A DNA stretch of 64,000 bases from Parapedobacter luteus (GTDB taxonomy: Bacteria; Bacteroidota; Bacteroidia; Sphingobacteriales; Sphingobacteriaceae), in contig NZ_FUYS01000001.1 of assembly GCF_900168055.1 (NCBI RefSeq), forward strand, positions 1 to 64,000, written 5' to 3'. A program made the position numbers and the translations under genes. Below, in pieces: positions 17,908-26,811 of this stretch (position 1 is the first letter of the stretch; each line of letters opens with the position of its first letter). The notes under the pieces are model-generated. The model worked only from the letters and a program-made list of their open reading frames with translations, searched no databases and was not told the origin of the DNA.

Positions 17908-18900
17908 TTAGGCAAGCTTGCTGCCCAATATGTTAATCAGTTCTTTTGTTAAATCATCGCTGGTTATTTTTTCACTTTCCGCAGCGAAGTTCATCAGCAC
18001 GCGATGCCTCAAGACGGGAAAAGCCATCTGGTTGATGTCATCAGGAATAGCCGCAAAACGTCCTTGCAGTAGTGCCCGGGCTTTCGCTGTCAGTATAAGT
18101 GCTTGCCCGGCCCTGGGGCCGGCACCCCATTGCACCCATTTGTTGACATACGGCGGTGCGCCATCGCCGGGGCGGGTCGCCCGGACGAATTCACTGACGT
18201 ACTTGACGAGCTGATCACTGATTTCCACTTCGCGTACCAATTGTTGTATATGCTGTATCTCACTACCGCCGATGATGCTTTTCACGTGTTCTTTTTTCGT
18301 TCCGGTGGTATTGCGCAGTATTTGTATTTCTTCGTTTGCGGAAGGATAGCCGATTTTGATGTAAAGCAGGAATCGATCAAGCTGCGCTTCCGGAAGTGGG
18401 TAGGTGCCTGCCTGCTCAATCGGATTTTGCGTCGCAAGGATAAAAAAAGGCTTGTCGAGGGGATACGTTTTGCCGGCATAAGTTACTTCAAATTCCTGCA
18501 TAGCCTCCAGCAATGCGGATTGCGTTTTCGGCGGGGTACGGTTGATCTCGTCCGCGAGAATGATGTTGGCAAATAAAGGGCCATTGATAAATTTAAAGTG
18601 ACGTTTGCCGGTTTCTTTATCCTCTTCCAGTATTTCGGTGCCGATGATGTCTGCTGGCATCAAATCTGGTGTAAACTGGATGCGCCGGAAAGGCAGGTCA
18701 AGTGCTTGGGCCATCGTCCGCACCAGTAGCGTTTTGGCCAGGCCGGGTACGCCTTCCAACAGGCAATGCCCCCCTGCCATCAAGGCCACGAGAATTTCAT
18801 CAATGACGTCATCTTGCCCTACGATGACCTTCTGGATTTCTTTTTTCAATAAGGAGAGTCTGGAGACCAACTCCGTTACCATGGTTTCTGACACGTTCAA
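17908..18900 (-). CDS. MoxR-family AAA+ ATPase
   Basis: A 330-residue ATPase with Walker A GVPGLAKT (residues 50-57), Walker B ILADE (D117-E118), the sensor-1 region FFILATQNPIEQAGTYPLPEAQLDRF, and a C-terminal lid domain. MoxR proteins act with von Willebrand A proteins as chaperones in the assembly or activation of membrane or periplasmic complexes. It is the first gene of a five-gene operon running to 11472. The divergent DUF4159 gene begins about 160 bases away and probably belongs to the same functional unit. Confidence 0.95.
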   Translation of the reverse strand: MNVSETMVTELVSRLSLLKKEIQKVIVGQDDVIDEILVALMAGGHCLLEGVPGLAKTLLVRTMAQALDLPFRRIQFTPDLMPADIIGTEILEEDKETGKRHFKFINGPLFANIILADEINRTPPKTQSALLEAMQEFEVTYAGKTYPLDKPFFILATQNPIEQAGTYPLPEAQLDRFLLYIKIGYPSANEEIQILRNTTGTKKEHVKSIIGGSEIQHIQQLVREVEISDQLVKYVSEFVRATRPGDGAPPYVNKWVQWGAGPRAGQALILTAKARALLQGRFAAIPDDINQMAFPVLRHRVLMNFAAESEKITSDDLTKELINILGSKLA

Positions 18901-19062
18901 AGCAACAGCATTAAAGTAAAAAATACCCGTTTTGGGAAAACATGCTCAATATAAAGCCAATTTTGGTCAAAATAAAACAGTATGCGCATGCTTATCAAGA
19001 AAATTACAATAAAAGGGCTGAAAACGGATTGTTTTTTGGATATAGCATGCTATTTTAGATGG

Positions 19063-19686
19063 ATGTTACGATCAACGTTTACGTTTGTGCGGCTGAAGTA
19101 CCAATCCGGCGATTGGGATACCGATCAGCGGATGCCATCCAATGTCCTGAACTCGCTGCTGGAATATACGACGATACCCCTATCTATGGAAGAGAAGGTA
19201 GTCGATCTGGCAAGTGACGAATTGTTTAATTATCCGTTCTGCTATTTAAGTGGTCATAAACTGGTGCAATTCAATCAACAGGAAGCCAATCATTTCAAGC
19301 AGTATGTTGAACTCGGCGGTTTTGTCTTTGCCGACGATTGTAATCATGATATAGACGGGTTATTCGCCCGATCATTTGAGGAGCAGATGCGTGTGCTCTT
19401 CGGTGCGGATGCGATGAAAAAAGTCCCCAATGATCACCCACTTTATTCATCATTCTTTACGTTTGAAAAAGGACCGCCTACGAGTTCTTTCGAACTCAAT
19501 GGCTGGGGAGACGATTTGGTGCATGACTACTTGAAAGCCATCGAGGTCAATGGAAAAATCGGCGTATTGTACAGCAATAAGGATTATGGTTGTGAGTGGG
19601 ACTATGACTTCCGAAATAAACGTTTTCTGGCCAAAGACAATACGCAGTTTGCCGTGAATATTGTTGTGTATGCCCTGGGCGCCTGA
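19063..19686 (+). CDS. DUF4159 domain-containing protein
   Basis: A frame runs from an ATG at 18982, but homologues as I remember them begin near TFTFVRLKYQSGDWDTDQRMP, so I choose the internal ATG at 19063 (207 residues). The protein has the DUF4159 features GGFVFADDCNHDIDGLFA and NGWGDDLVHDYLK and ends NIVVYALGA. The fold is related to class I glutamine amidotransferase-like domains, without an obvious catalytic Cys. DUF4159 genes are often beside MoxR/DUF58/BatA genes, as here, where it diverges from the moxR operon. Function unknown. Confidence 0.82.
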   Translation: MLRSTFTFVRLKYQSGDWDTDQRMPSNVLNSLLEYTTIPLSMEEKVVDLASDELFNYPFCYLSGHKLVQFNQQEANHFKQYVELGGFVFADDCNHDIDGLFARSFEEQMRVLFGADAMKKVPNDHPLYSSFFTFEKGPPTSSFELNGWGDDLVHDYLKAIEVNGKIGVLYSNKDYGCEWDYDFRNKRFLAKDNTQFAVNIVVYALGA

Positions 19687-19760
19687 TTATCGTGGTTGCG
19701 ATTCCGTAAAAAGTACCATTATTCGGTGACATATTACCAAAGCGTATCGCTACACGAGAA

Positions 19761-19768
19761 TACCTTTG
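19761..19768 (+). promoter_or_regulatory. -7 promoter box for the DUF983 gene
   Basis: TACCTTTG fits TAnnTTTG. Transcription would start near 19773-19775, so the first ATG at 19776 would be almost leaderless; ATGs at 19794 and 19803 are more natural starts. Confidence 0.4.
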
Positions 19769-19775
19769 TGTCATC

Positions 19776-20180
19776 ATGAATACAACAAAACCAATGGACA
19801 CGATGACATCGTTTAAGGCCGTGGCGCATGCCAAATGCCCTCGTTGCCGTCAAGGAAATATATTTACGGGCAAAGCTTATGGGTTGAAGGTGCAAAAGAT
19901 GAACGAAACCTGCCCGCATTGCGGTTTGCGTTTTGAACGCGAACCAGGTTACTTTTATGTCGCCATGTTTGTGAGTTATGCCATGGCTGTAGCCGAGCTG
20001 GTGACAGCTTGTGTGGGTACTTATTTCCTTACCGGATATATGGACGGCCCCTGGCTTTACCTGATCGTGGCATTTGCCACAGCACTGGTGTTCGCACCTT
20101 TTAATTACCGGTATTCGCGGGTCATTTTGTTACATTGGCTCACACCGGGGCTCCAGTACCAGCCGGAAAACAAAAAATGA
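19776..20180 (+). CDS. DUF983 family membrane protein with zinc-ribbon-like motifs
   Basis: Up to 134 residues. CPRCRQG at the N-terminal end and CPHCGLRFE about 25 residues later are two CxxC pairs of a small zinc-ribbon-like domain; two hydrophobic helices follow (about residues 66-88 and 91-110). This is the DUF983 layout, common in Bacteroidota. No function is established. Promoter position suggests the true start may be at 19794 or 19803, removing 6-9 residues. Confidence 0.82.
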   Translation: MNTTKPMDTMTSFKAVAHAKCPRCRQGNIFTGKAYGLKVQKMNETCPHCGLRFEREPGYFYVAMFVSYAMAVAELVTACVGTYFLTGYMDGPWLYLIVAFATALVFAPFNYRYSRVILLHWLTPGLQYQPENKK

Positions 20181-20201
20181 ACGTCATAAACCCGCGGAAA
20201 A

Positions 20202-21098
20202 ATGCTATACTTACAACCTATGGCACAACAGGGCTATCCGGTATACCACATTGCGGGTTTAGGGACTTTTCAACCCGATGTTTTGGTGCAGCCATTCGCT
20301 CCGTATATCGACATGCATCATAAGCTTCATGTACCCCATCGACATAGCTTTTACCATATGGTGTATTTCACAGCGGGAAGTGGCTGTCATACGATTGATT
20401 TTCATCGATTTGAAGTGCGTCCGTTTCAATTATATGCGATGATTCCGGGGCAAGTGCATCATTGGGATTTTCGGGGAAATGTAGATGGATATGTGCTCAA
20501 TTTTACAGCCTCATTCTTTCAATCATTTTTATTGCGGCCTGATTATTTGGAGGAGTTTGCTTTTTTTCGCGGTCAGGCACAACAGGCTGTACTGGACATC
20601 CCTGTATCCATGCGCACGGGGGTGACCGCCTTGTTCGATGAGATGGTGTCGTTGGCCTCTTCCCTTGATACGTTGCGAATCGACCAATTGCGTGTTCGTG
20701 CCTTGACGTTATTCTTGGAGCTGGCCACGTTGCAGGAGCCCGCCAAGCCAGCGCCGCTTTCGTATAATGCAACCCTCCTCCGGAATTTCCAGAAGCTTGT
20801 GGATAAGCACTTTGCATCCTTGCGCTTGCCCAAGGACTACGCTGCATTACTGTATATCACGCCCAATCACCTCAACGCGATTTGTTCCGATCTATTAGGG
20901 CAGTCAGCTGGCGAAGTGATTCGTGAACGTATCATTTTGGAAGCTAAGCGATTACTGGTGAATCCCGAGCTTTCTGTTGCCGCGGTAGCTGACACGCTTA
21001 ATTTTAAAGATAATTCCTATTTCACCAAGTTCTTTAAGAAATACACCCGCACTACACCAGAGGCTTTCCGCAAGGCATTGACTGCTGATTTTGGCTAA
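20202..21098 (+). CDS. AraC-family transcriptional regulator
   Basis: A 298-residue regulator. Residues ~20-150 form a cupin-type sensor domain (HVPHRHSFYHMVYFTAGSG, then HRFEVRPFQLYAMIPGQVHHW), and the last ~100 residues hold two helix-turn-helix motifs (DYAALLYITPNHLNAICSD and VAAVADTLNFKDNSYFTKFFKKY). The first ATG is at 20202, with another at 20220 that also fits. It precedes a short-chain dehydrogenase gene in the same direction, which has its own -7 box, so it may regulate that gene. The inducer is unknown. Confidence 0.88.
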   Translation: MLYLQPMAQQGYPVYHIAGLGTFQPDVLVQPFAPYIDMHHKLHVPHRHSFYHMVYFTAGSGCHTIDFHRFEVRPFQLYAMIPGQVHHWDFRGNVDGYVLNFTASFFQSFLLRPDYLEEFAFFRGQAQQAVLDIPVSMRTGVTALFDEMVSLASSLDTLRIDQLRVRALTLFLELATLQEPAKPAPLSYNATLLRNFQKLVDKHFASLRLPKDYAALLYITPNHLNAICSDLLGQSAGEVIRERIILEAKRLLVNPELSVAAVADTLNFKDNSYFTKFFKKYTRTTPEAFRKALTADFG

Positions 21099-21147
21099 CT
21101 CATTTTTGCGCCTGACCGTCGTCACTTTTCGCCAACCAAAACGTCCC

Positions 21148-21155
21148 TATCTTTG
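21148..21155 (+). promoter_or_regulatory. -7 promoter box for the short-chain dehydrogenase gene
   Basis: TATCTTTG matches the Bacteroidota -7 consensus. A candidate start codon at 21153 overlaps this box, so translation must begin downstream, at 21186. A -33 box is not clear. Confidence 0.5.
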
Positions 21156-21185
21156 TTATATCAAAACCAACAAAAGAAATTGACT

Positions 21186-21935
21186 ATGGGAACATTAACG
21201 GATAAAGTAGCCGTCGTCACGGGAGCAGCGTCTGGCATTGGCCGTGCCGTGGCGCAGGCGTATGCGCGGGAAGGTGCAAAAGTGGTTGTCTCTGATATCA
21301 GCGTAGGGGGTGGCGAGGAAACGGTAAAACTGATTAAAGATGCTGGAGGGGACGCGTTTTTTATTGTCGCGGATACCGCTAAGCCCGATGATAATGAGCG
21401 CTTGGTTGAACAAGCTGTTGAACAATACGGCGCGCTGCACATTGCATGTAACAATGCGGGTATCGGCGGGCCTTCCGGGCCTACGGGCGAATATCCCATA
21501 GAAGGATGGGATAAGGTTATTGCCATCAACCTCTCGGGCGTATTCTATGGCTGCCGCTATCAAATACCGGCTTTATTGCAAGCTGGTGGAGGTGTTATCG
21601 TCAATATGGCCTCTATCTTGGGGCAGGTAGGGTTTGCAAACTCGGCCGCGTATGTGGCCGCTAAGCATGGCGTCGTCGGCCTCACCAAAAACATCGCGCT
21701 GGAGTATGCAGCCGGGGGCATCCGGGCCAACGCTGTAGGCCCTGCGTTTATTAATACGCCGCTATTGAAAGACATGGACGACGACACCATCAATTGGCTG
21801 GTTTCCAAACATCCCGCTGGTCGGCTGGGTGAGGCCAGCGAAGTCGCAGAGCTGGTGCTTTGGTTAAGTACCGACAAGGCTTCCTTCGTGAACGGTGCGT
21901 ATTACGCTGTGGACGGTGGCTACCTGGCCCAATGA
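21186..21935 (+). CDS. Short-chain dehydrogenase/reductase (SDR)
   Basis: A 249-residue classical SDR using NAD(P)H to reduce or oxidise a carbonyl or alcohol. Cofactor motif TGAASGIG, CNNAGIGGP (NNAG), catalytic Ser in MASILG, and YVAAK (YxxxK) are all present, and the C terminus ends in the usual NGAYYAVDGG. Start chosen at 21186 (MGTLTDKVAV) because the promoter box is at 21148-21155. The substrate cannot be read from the sequence. It follows the AraC gene, which may control it. Confidence 0.92.
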   Translation: MGTLTDKVAVVTGAASGIGRAVAQAYAREGAKVVVSDISVGGGEETVKLIKDAGGDAFFIVADTAKPDDNERLVEQAVEQYGALHIACNNAGIGGPSGPTGEYPIEGWDKVIAINLSGVFYGCRYQIPALLQAGGGVIVNMASILGQVGFANSAAYVAAKHGVVGLTKNIALEYAAGGIRANAVGPAFINTPLLKDMDDDTINWLVSKHPAGRLGEASEVAELVLWLSTDKASFVNGAYYAVDGGYLAQ

Positions 21936-21970
21936 CTTAGCTACGTTAACCTTTATTATTATACATAACC

Positions 21971-22013
21971 TGGTGCCCATCCGTGATCAAGTAACGATCG
22001 CTTTTGGGCACCA
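21971..22013. terminator. Probable bidirectional terminator between the SDR and holin-like genes
   Basis: TGGTGCCC (21971-21978) pairs with GGGCACCA (22006-22013), and an inner 6-bp stem GTGATC/GATCGC with one wobble pair stacks inside. It lies between two convergent genes and is followed by ATAATTTT on the + strand, giving a modest T tail. Confidence 0.5.
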
Positions 22014-22021
22014 TAATTTTG

Positions 22022-22384
22022 TCAGTCGCTATCTTTCGAGCCAAAGATACTGTTGAAGAGCAGCTCAATCAAGGCCACGATAATCGCGAATACCGCCGCC
22101 CACCAAAAATTGGCCACGTCAAATTTGCTGCCCATAAAATAACTGGTAAGTTGGACCATCAATACCGTTATGATAAAAGAAATGAGTCCCAGTGTGAGCA
22201 AGTTGAGCGGGAGTGTGAAAATCCGGAGCATTGTGCCGATGGTCGCATTCACAAAACCGATAATGAGCCCCGCCAAGATCGCCCAGCCGAATCCAGCAAT
22301 ACGGACCGCGGACTCCGGGAGGATCAAGGCCGCTAAGAAAATAGCTAAACCCGTCAATAATATATTAATGATAAATCGCATCAT
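22022..22384 (-). CDS. Phage-holin-4-like small membrane protein
   Basis: A 120-residue protein with four predicted hydrophobic helices (about residues 4-22, 29-50, 58-82 and 92-114), matching the phage holin family 4 / YvlD-like group of small inner-membrane proteins. Chromosomal members are widespread in Bacteroidota and are not thought to be lytic; their function is unclear. It is a single gene on the minus strand facing the SDR gene. Confidence 0.8.
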   Translation of the reverse strand: MMRFIINILLTGLAIFLAALILPESAVRIAGFGWAILAGLIIGFVNATIGTMLRIFTLPLNLLTLGLISFIITVLMVQLTSYFMGSKFDVANFWWAAVFAIIVALIELLFNSIFGSKDSD

Positions 22385-22494
22385 AACTGTTTGTTTTTAT
22401 TGTTTTCGATCTGTCATTAAGCGTGGCAATGCTTCATGAGCTTTCTTTTGCACGTGGCTGTTCATATATATTTCGCATGTCCATATAGTTTACC

Positions 22495-22502
22495 TAAGTT
22501 TG
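22495..22502 (+). promoter_or_regulatory. -7 promoter box for the DisA_N-like gene
   Basis: TAAGTTTG fits TAnnTTTG and lies 54 bases before the ATG at 22557. An imperfect TTTC at 22471-22474 stands at suitable spacing for a -33 box. Confidence 0.4.
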
Positions 22503-22556
22503 CTAATATAACTCATAAAGTAAAGTACCAACGAAATTGTTTGGCGAATAATAAAA

Positions 22557-23672
22557 ATGATTTCAGAACCTACGTATTTGGCGGCAAAGATCGTATCACA
22601 TCGGATAGCCGCACATTTTTCAAAGCAGGCGAATAGTGCTGGCGCGGGGATAAAACATACACCGGATGCACAGGTTGTTGAAAGCTTGATTGATACCGCA
22701 TTTTGGGCGAGCCTCCGGAGGGAAGAAGGGTATGAACCGAAGATATCGCTGGCCTTTGTGCCACCGGATATGGCGGGCAGCAGTTTGGTTTTTCACCATC
22801 AACAACGCTTTACCCCGCACAACCTCGTCAAGCTGTCCCCCGCTGTCGTGCAGCCGGGGATTCACCTGGGCATATGGCTGGACGGCGACAATTTTTATAT
22901 CTGGGGCACAACCCATGATGTGCCTGCGCATTGCATGGTGGTGGAAGTGGTCGAGGCTGGATTATTGGTCGTGAAACAGAAACATCATGACGGTACGGGT
23001 AAGTTTATCAATGTAGCGGTATTAAAAGGCAATCAGATTAAAGTTGTCGACGATAACCATTGGGGGTTGACGGATTGCCCGGGCATGCTTTCTTCTTTAT
23101 TGGGGCTATCCGACTCTTCGTCAGCGCGGTCGGAAAACATATTAATTCAGCTGGCATTGGCGATGCGCAGCCACGGGCGAGGTGCACTGCTTTTGGTGGT
23201 GCCCCCGAACAGTTCAGCGTGGCTGCATTCGATTGTCAAGCCGATAAACTATTTGGTGGAGCCTCACATGATGTTGCCTCCCGATGATCGTGATCCATCA
23301 CCTGGTCATCGCTTTACAGACACCTTACGCAAAATGATTCGGGCCGTAGGGGGGTATTCAGCCATTGATGGCGCTACGGTGATTACCCAAGATCACTGTT
23401 TGCTGGCTTTCGGTGCAAAGGTGGCGCGTTCTCCGCACTCGCTACCGGTAACGCAATTGATGATTACGGAGCCGGTAGAGGAAAGTACCGTTCAACTGCT
23501 GGACGCCACCAATATCGGCGGGACCCGGCATCTGGCCGCTGCCCAATTCGTGCATGATCAGCATGATGCACTGGCCATGGTGGCCTCACAGGACGGGACT
23601 TTTACCGTATTTGTATGGTCCGAAAAGCAGCAAATGGTGCACGGCCACCGCATAGATACCTTGTTGATGTAA
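22557..23672 (+). CDS. DisA_N/DAC-like (DACNV-type sensor) protein
   Basis: A 371-residue soluble protein. The C-terminal half resembles the diadenylate cyclase fold: SHGRGALLLVVP, then AIDGATVI (D271-G272-A273, the DGA motif position), and GGTRHLAAAQFVHDQHDAL (T323-R324-H325-L326) where active cyclases have GTRHR, followed by SQDGTFTVFVW. The second Arg of the RHR motif is Leu here, so synthesis of cyclic di-AMP is doubtful. I believe this corresponds to the predicted DACNV sensor family of nucleotide-signalling systems, named from memory. It is a single gene with its own promoter, and no effector lies next to it. Confidence 0.65.
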   Translation: MISEPTYLAAKIVSHRIAAHFSKQANSAGAGIKHTPDAQVVESLIDTAFWASLRREEGYEPKISLAFVPPDMAGSSLVFHHQQRFTPHNLVKLSPAVVQPGIHLGIWLDGDNFYIWGTTHDVPAHCMVVEVVEAGLLVVKQKHHDGTGKFINVAVLKGNQIKVVDDNHWGLTDCPGMLSSLLGLSDSSSARSENILIQLALAMRSHGRGALLLVVPPNSSAWLHSIVKPINYLVEPHMMLPPDDRDPSPGHRFTDTLRKMIRAVGGYSAIDGATVITQDHCLLAFGAKVARSPHSLPVTQLMITEPVEESTVQLLDATNIGGTRHLAAAQFVHDQHDALAMVASQDGTFTVFVWSEKQQMVHGHRIDTLLM

Positions 23673-23720
23673 AGCATCGTAATAATTCTGTTGAACGGCC
23701 GTTAATTAAGACAAAAGCAC

Positions 23721-23751
23721 TTGCCATTGCAAGTCAATTGCGATACCTTCG
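23721..23751 (+). promoter_or_regulatory. Candidate promoter for the beta-lactamase-fold gene
   Basis: TTG at 23721-23723 and TACCTTCG (a one-base variant of TAnnTTTG) at 23744-23751 are 20 bases apart. The leader to the ATG at 23961 would be about 200 bases; it contains a possible 30-codon frame at 23818-23910 that I cannot support as a gene. Confidence 0.35.
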
Positions 23752-23960
23752 CGCCATGAAACTTGAATGAGTGAACCATTCACGGAAAGACATGAATTGA
23801 GCTAAGCGATTTATCGGATGCCACTGAAGACAAGCAGCAGGCGAAATATCCCGCTGCTCTTGCCAGCTTCATTGCCTCCTGATAACCAACCTGGCGAAGT
23901 GTTTGATTGATGTGATGTACACGTCAGTATGATTTGAATGAAACCTGCATAAGCTGCCGA

Positions 23961-25169
23961 ATGAAGATTACAGGAAAGCCGTTGATTCATTATATTACCA
24001 TTTTTGCGCTCCTAATAACTGTTTTAGGTGCTTGCACATCAACAGAAAAGAAGCGAATTAAAGCAGAGCGAAAGCAACATGAAAAAGATAGCCTGGCACT
24101 GGTCTATGATAGCACACAAGCCGATCCGCGCCTCGATGCTTTTATGCAGCGACTGCATAGGCGGTCCGGGTTTAACGGCAATGTGCTGATAGCTAAAAAA
24201 GGGAAAATTCTTTACCAAAATACGTTTGGATGGGCGGACTATTTAATGAAGGACAGCCTGAAAATCACCTCCCAATTCGAACTGGCGTCTGTATCTAAGC
24301 CCTTGACGGCAACGGGTGTGCTCAAACTTTGGGAAAAAGGTAAAATTAAGCTCGAGCAGACGGTCGACGAATTTTTCCCCGACTTTCCCTACCCAGATGT
24401 CACGATTAAGCAACTGCTTACCCATCGTTCGGGGCTTAGTAATTACCTTTACTTTACTGATCAGACGGAGATTTGGCCGGATAAACACAAGGGCATGTCC
24501 AACATCGATGTCATGAATTTATTGGCCAAGCACAAACCGGATCGATACGGCAAGCCGGATGGACGTTTTTTCTACAACAACACCAACTACATGATTTTAG
24601 CGGCTATCGTCGAAAAGGTGACGGGCGAGGATTTCGCGGTGTACATGCAGAAAAATGTGTTTTCCCCGGCGGGTATGAAAAACACTGCCGTGTATTCGAA
24701 AGCGGTATACGAAAAGATCCCCACTGACGTTGTTGGGCATGACCGCGTGTGGAGGCGCTCTGTGGTACAGAATTTCCAGGATGGCCCCGTGGGAGACAAA
24801 GGTATCTATAGTACGGTTCAAGACTTATTCCTGTTTGATAGAGCATTGCGGGAGGGGCGCCTGCTTGAGCAAGAGACGTTAGATTCGGCCTATGCTGGTT
24901 ATAGCAAGCCCACAAAAGAGCTTTTTAACTACGGCTATGGATGGCGTACCTTTGATCCGGGAGATCACAAAGTCGTGTATCACACCGGCTGGTGGCATGG
25001 GTTCCGCAACCTGTATATCCGCGACTTAAAGGAAGATATCACGATAGTATTGCTCACAAATCTTGCCAATGGCAGCTTACTTCATCTGGACGAGTTGTAT
25101 CAAATTCTTGACATGCCGGTGATTCGCCAAGCGGCGTATTCTGCCACCGGCGAATTTATGGCCCAATGA
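23961..25169 (+). CDS. Serine beta-lactamase-fold hydrolase, lipoprotein
   Basis: A 402-residue protein from the ATG at 23961, chosen because it begins a standard lipoprotein signal peptide (hydrophobic core, lipobox LGAC); a frame from 23934 adds nine residues. The beta-lactamase/penicillin-binding-protein fold (class C, AmpC-like) is shown by SVSK with S110 and K113 as the SxxK pair, YNNTNY as the YxN motif, and HTGWWHG near the C terminus as the KTG-equivalent. Likely a peptidase or esterase anchored in the outer membrane or facing the periplasm. Real substrate unknown. The next gene follows after a short gap. Confidence 0.88.
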   Translation: MKITGKPLIHYITIFALLITVLGACTSTEKKRIKAERKQHEKDSLALVYDSTQADPRLDAFMQRLHRRSGFNGNVLIAKKGKILYQNTFGWADYLMKDSLKITSQFELASVSKPLTATGVLKLWEKGKIKLEQTVDEFFPDFPYPDVTIKQLLTHRSGLSNYLYFTDQTEIWPDKHKGMSNIDVMNLLAKHKPDRYGKPDGRFFYNNTNYMILAAIVEKVTGEDFAVYMQKNVFSPAGMKNTAVYSKAVYEKIPTDVVGHDRVWRRSVVQNFQDGPVGDKGIYSTVQDLFLFDRALREGRLLEQETLDSAYAGYSKPTKELFNYGYGWRTFDPGDHKVVYHTGWWHGFRNLYIRDLKEDITIVLLTNLANGSLLHLDELYQILDMPVIRQAAYSATGEFMAQ

Positions 25170-25196
25170 TTGATGACGTTTACCAAACGACTTGTA

Positions 25197-25562
25197 ATGG
25201 CATCAAAGAAAACACTTATCCTCGGCGCGACCGATAACCCTGCACGGTACGCCTATTTGGCGGCCCACAGGTTGGTAGCCGGGGGCCATGCTATCGTCAA
25301 TATCGGCATTAAGCAAGGAGAAGTAGCAGGCGCACCCATACAGCTTGCGGGTGATGTACTGCCTGATGTCCACACCATCACGCTATACGTCGGTCCGCAG
25401 CGTCAACCTCAATATTACGATTACATCCTTAAAACGAACCCAAAACGGATTATTTTTAATCCGGGTACCGAGAATTCGGAGTTGGAGGTATTGGCCAAAG
25501 AACAGGGAATCGATACGATTCGAGCCTGTACGCTGGTACTGCTAAGTACAGGCCAATATTGA
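25197..25562 (+). CDS. CoA-binding domain protein (YccU-like)
   Basis: A 121-residue protein of the CoA_binding_2 family, a small Rossmann fold: TLILGATDNPARYAYLAAHRL (nucleotide-binding loop), PIQLAGDV, and FNPGTENSELEVLAKEQGI. The start at 25197 (MASKKTLIL) is preferred over 25170, which adds nine residues not expected for the family. It follows the serine hydrolase gene after about 30 bases and may be cotranscribed, though no functional link is evident. Confidence 0.85.
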   Translation: MASKKTLILGATDNPARYAYLAAHRLVAGGHAIVNIGIKQGEVAGAPIQLAGDVLPDVHTITLYVGPQRQPQYYDYILKTNPKRIIFNPGTENSELEVLAKEQGIDTIRACTLVLLSTGQY

Positions 25563-25771
25563 AGGATACGGCGCATCTGAGCCTTATTCATAACCTATCC
25601 GAAACAACGACCAAACGATAGACAGCGGAAATGTGAAAGCGCGGTATCCTGAGTTTATGCAACGGGCGTTTGTCTTAAATACGTAAGCTTTTCGTCGCTT
25701 TGACAGCAAACCGTGCGCCGCCGTTTGCATTTTCCATGAAATTAATGTTGTTTTGAATTTGTTGTAAAACC

Positions 25772-26809
25772 ATGACACCCAAAAAGCCGAAGTCGGAAAA
25801 TAGCATCGTTGATATCGCTAAAGCGCTTGGAATATCTCCGGCGACCGTATCCAGGGCGCTCAATAACAATTTACGCATCAGCGAAGCGACACGCGCGCGC
25901 GTGAAAGAAATGGCGAAGGAAATGGGGTACCGCCATAATAGCATGGCTTCCTCCCTGCGTAATCGCCGTTCGAATATCATCGGGCTTATTGTGCCGCGTA
26001 TATCGATGTACTTTCACGTTTTTTTTATTACCTCGCTGCAACGGCAGTTGCAGGCTGCTGGATACAATTTGATGATTTGCCAGTCCAATGATTCGGTGAG
26101 TGTAGAAAAAGAATTGGCAAACACCTTGTATTCTGCGAGAGTCGATGCGTTAGTGGTATCGCTTACGCTTTATACCGAAAATATTGCTCACTTTGACGGT
26201 TTTTTACGGCAAGGCATACCTTTGGTCTTTTATGATCGCGTGCCGACACGCCGTACCGAAGCTTATGTAATTAAAGGGGATGACTATCGTGGTGGATTGC
26301 TGGCTGGTAATCATTTGATACAAGCGGGGTGCCAACGCATCGCTTACATCAGTGGGCCGCTATCGTGCAGCATTTATCAAGAGCGTACACGTGGTTTTGT
26401 TGATTCCCTTGCAAAACACCACATACCATTGCGCCAGGAGTGGATATATTATCACGAACTAACCGCTGAAAATGCATGGGACAGCTTACGTAAACTGTTT
26501 GAGGGCGATATCATTCCAGACGGCTTATTCGCTGCAAACGATACGACGGCCATTGCGGCGGTAGCGTTTGCCAGAGAACGAGGTATTGCCATCCCGGACG
26601 AACTGAAAATCGTCGGTTATTCCAATGACCCGCGGGCAGCGATTATTACACCGGCAATCACTTCTATCGAGCAATACCCCAATGACATGGCAGACAAAGT
26701 AGCCGAAACACTTATCAATGCCCTCCAGCACCGCCATACGCCCTCACCCAACACCATCGGCGAACCCTTGATATGTCCGGTAGACTTAGTGCGGAGGATG
26801 ACCACCTGA
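25772..26809 (+). CDS. LacI-family transcriptional regulator
   Basis: A 345-residue regulator. The N-terminal helix-turn-helix (VDIAKALGISPATVSRALNN, about residues 13-32) and hinge helix (MGYRHNSMASSLR) are followed by a periplasmic-binding-protein-like sensor domain with IGLIVPRIS, DDYRGGLLAGNHLI, and PDGLFAANDTTAIAAV. It probably senses a sugar or sugar derivative. Its stop is 2 bases before the start of the symporter gene, so both are one operon and the regulator likely controls the transporter. Confidence 0.92.
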   Translation: MTPKKPKSENSIVDIAKALGISPATVSRALNNNLRISEATRARVKEMAKEMGYRHNSMASSLRNRRSNIIGLIVPRISMYFHVFFITSLQRQLQAAGYNLMICQSNDSVSVEKELANTLYSARVDALVVSLTLYTENIAHFDGFLRQGIPLVFYDRVPTRRTEAYVIKGDDYRGGLLAGNHLIQAGCQRIAYISGPLSCSIYQERTRGFVDSLAKHHIPLRQEWIYYHELTAENAWDSLRKLFEGDIIPDGLFAANDTTAIAAVAFARERGIAIPDELKIVGYSNDPRAAIITPAITSIEQYPNDMADKVAETLINALQHRHTPSPNTIGEPLICPVDLVRRMTT

Positions 26810-26811
26810 CT

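Noticed and set aside
22004-22336. A 110-codon plus-strand frame over the holin-like gene
   Set aside because: Antisense to a protein with four clear membrane helices; its predicted product is low-complexity and charged.
23818-23910. A 30-codon frame in the leader of the beta-lactamase-fold gene
   Set aside because: Too short to judge without conservation, and no ribosome site is seen.
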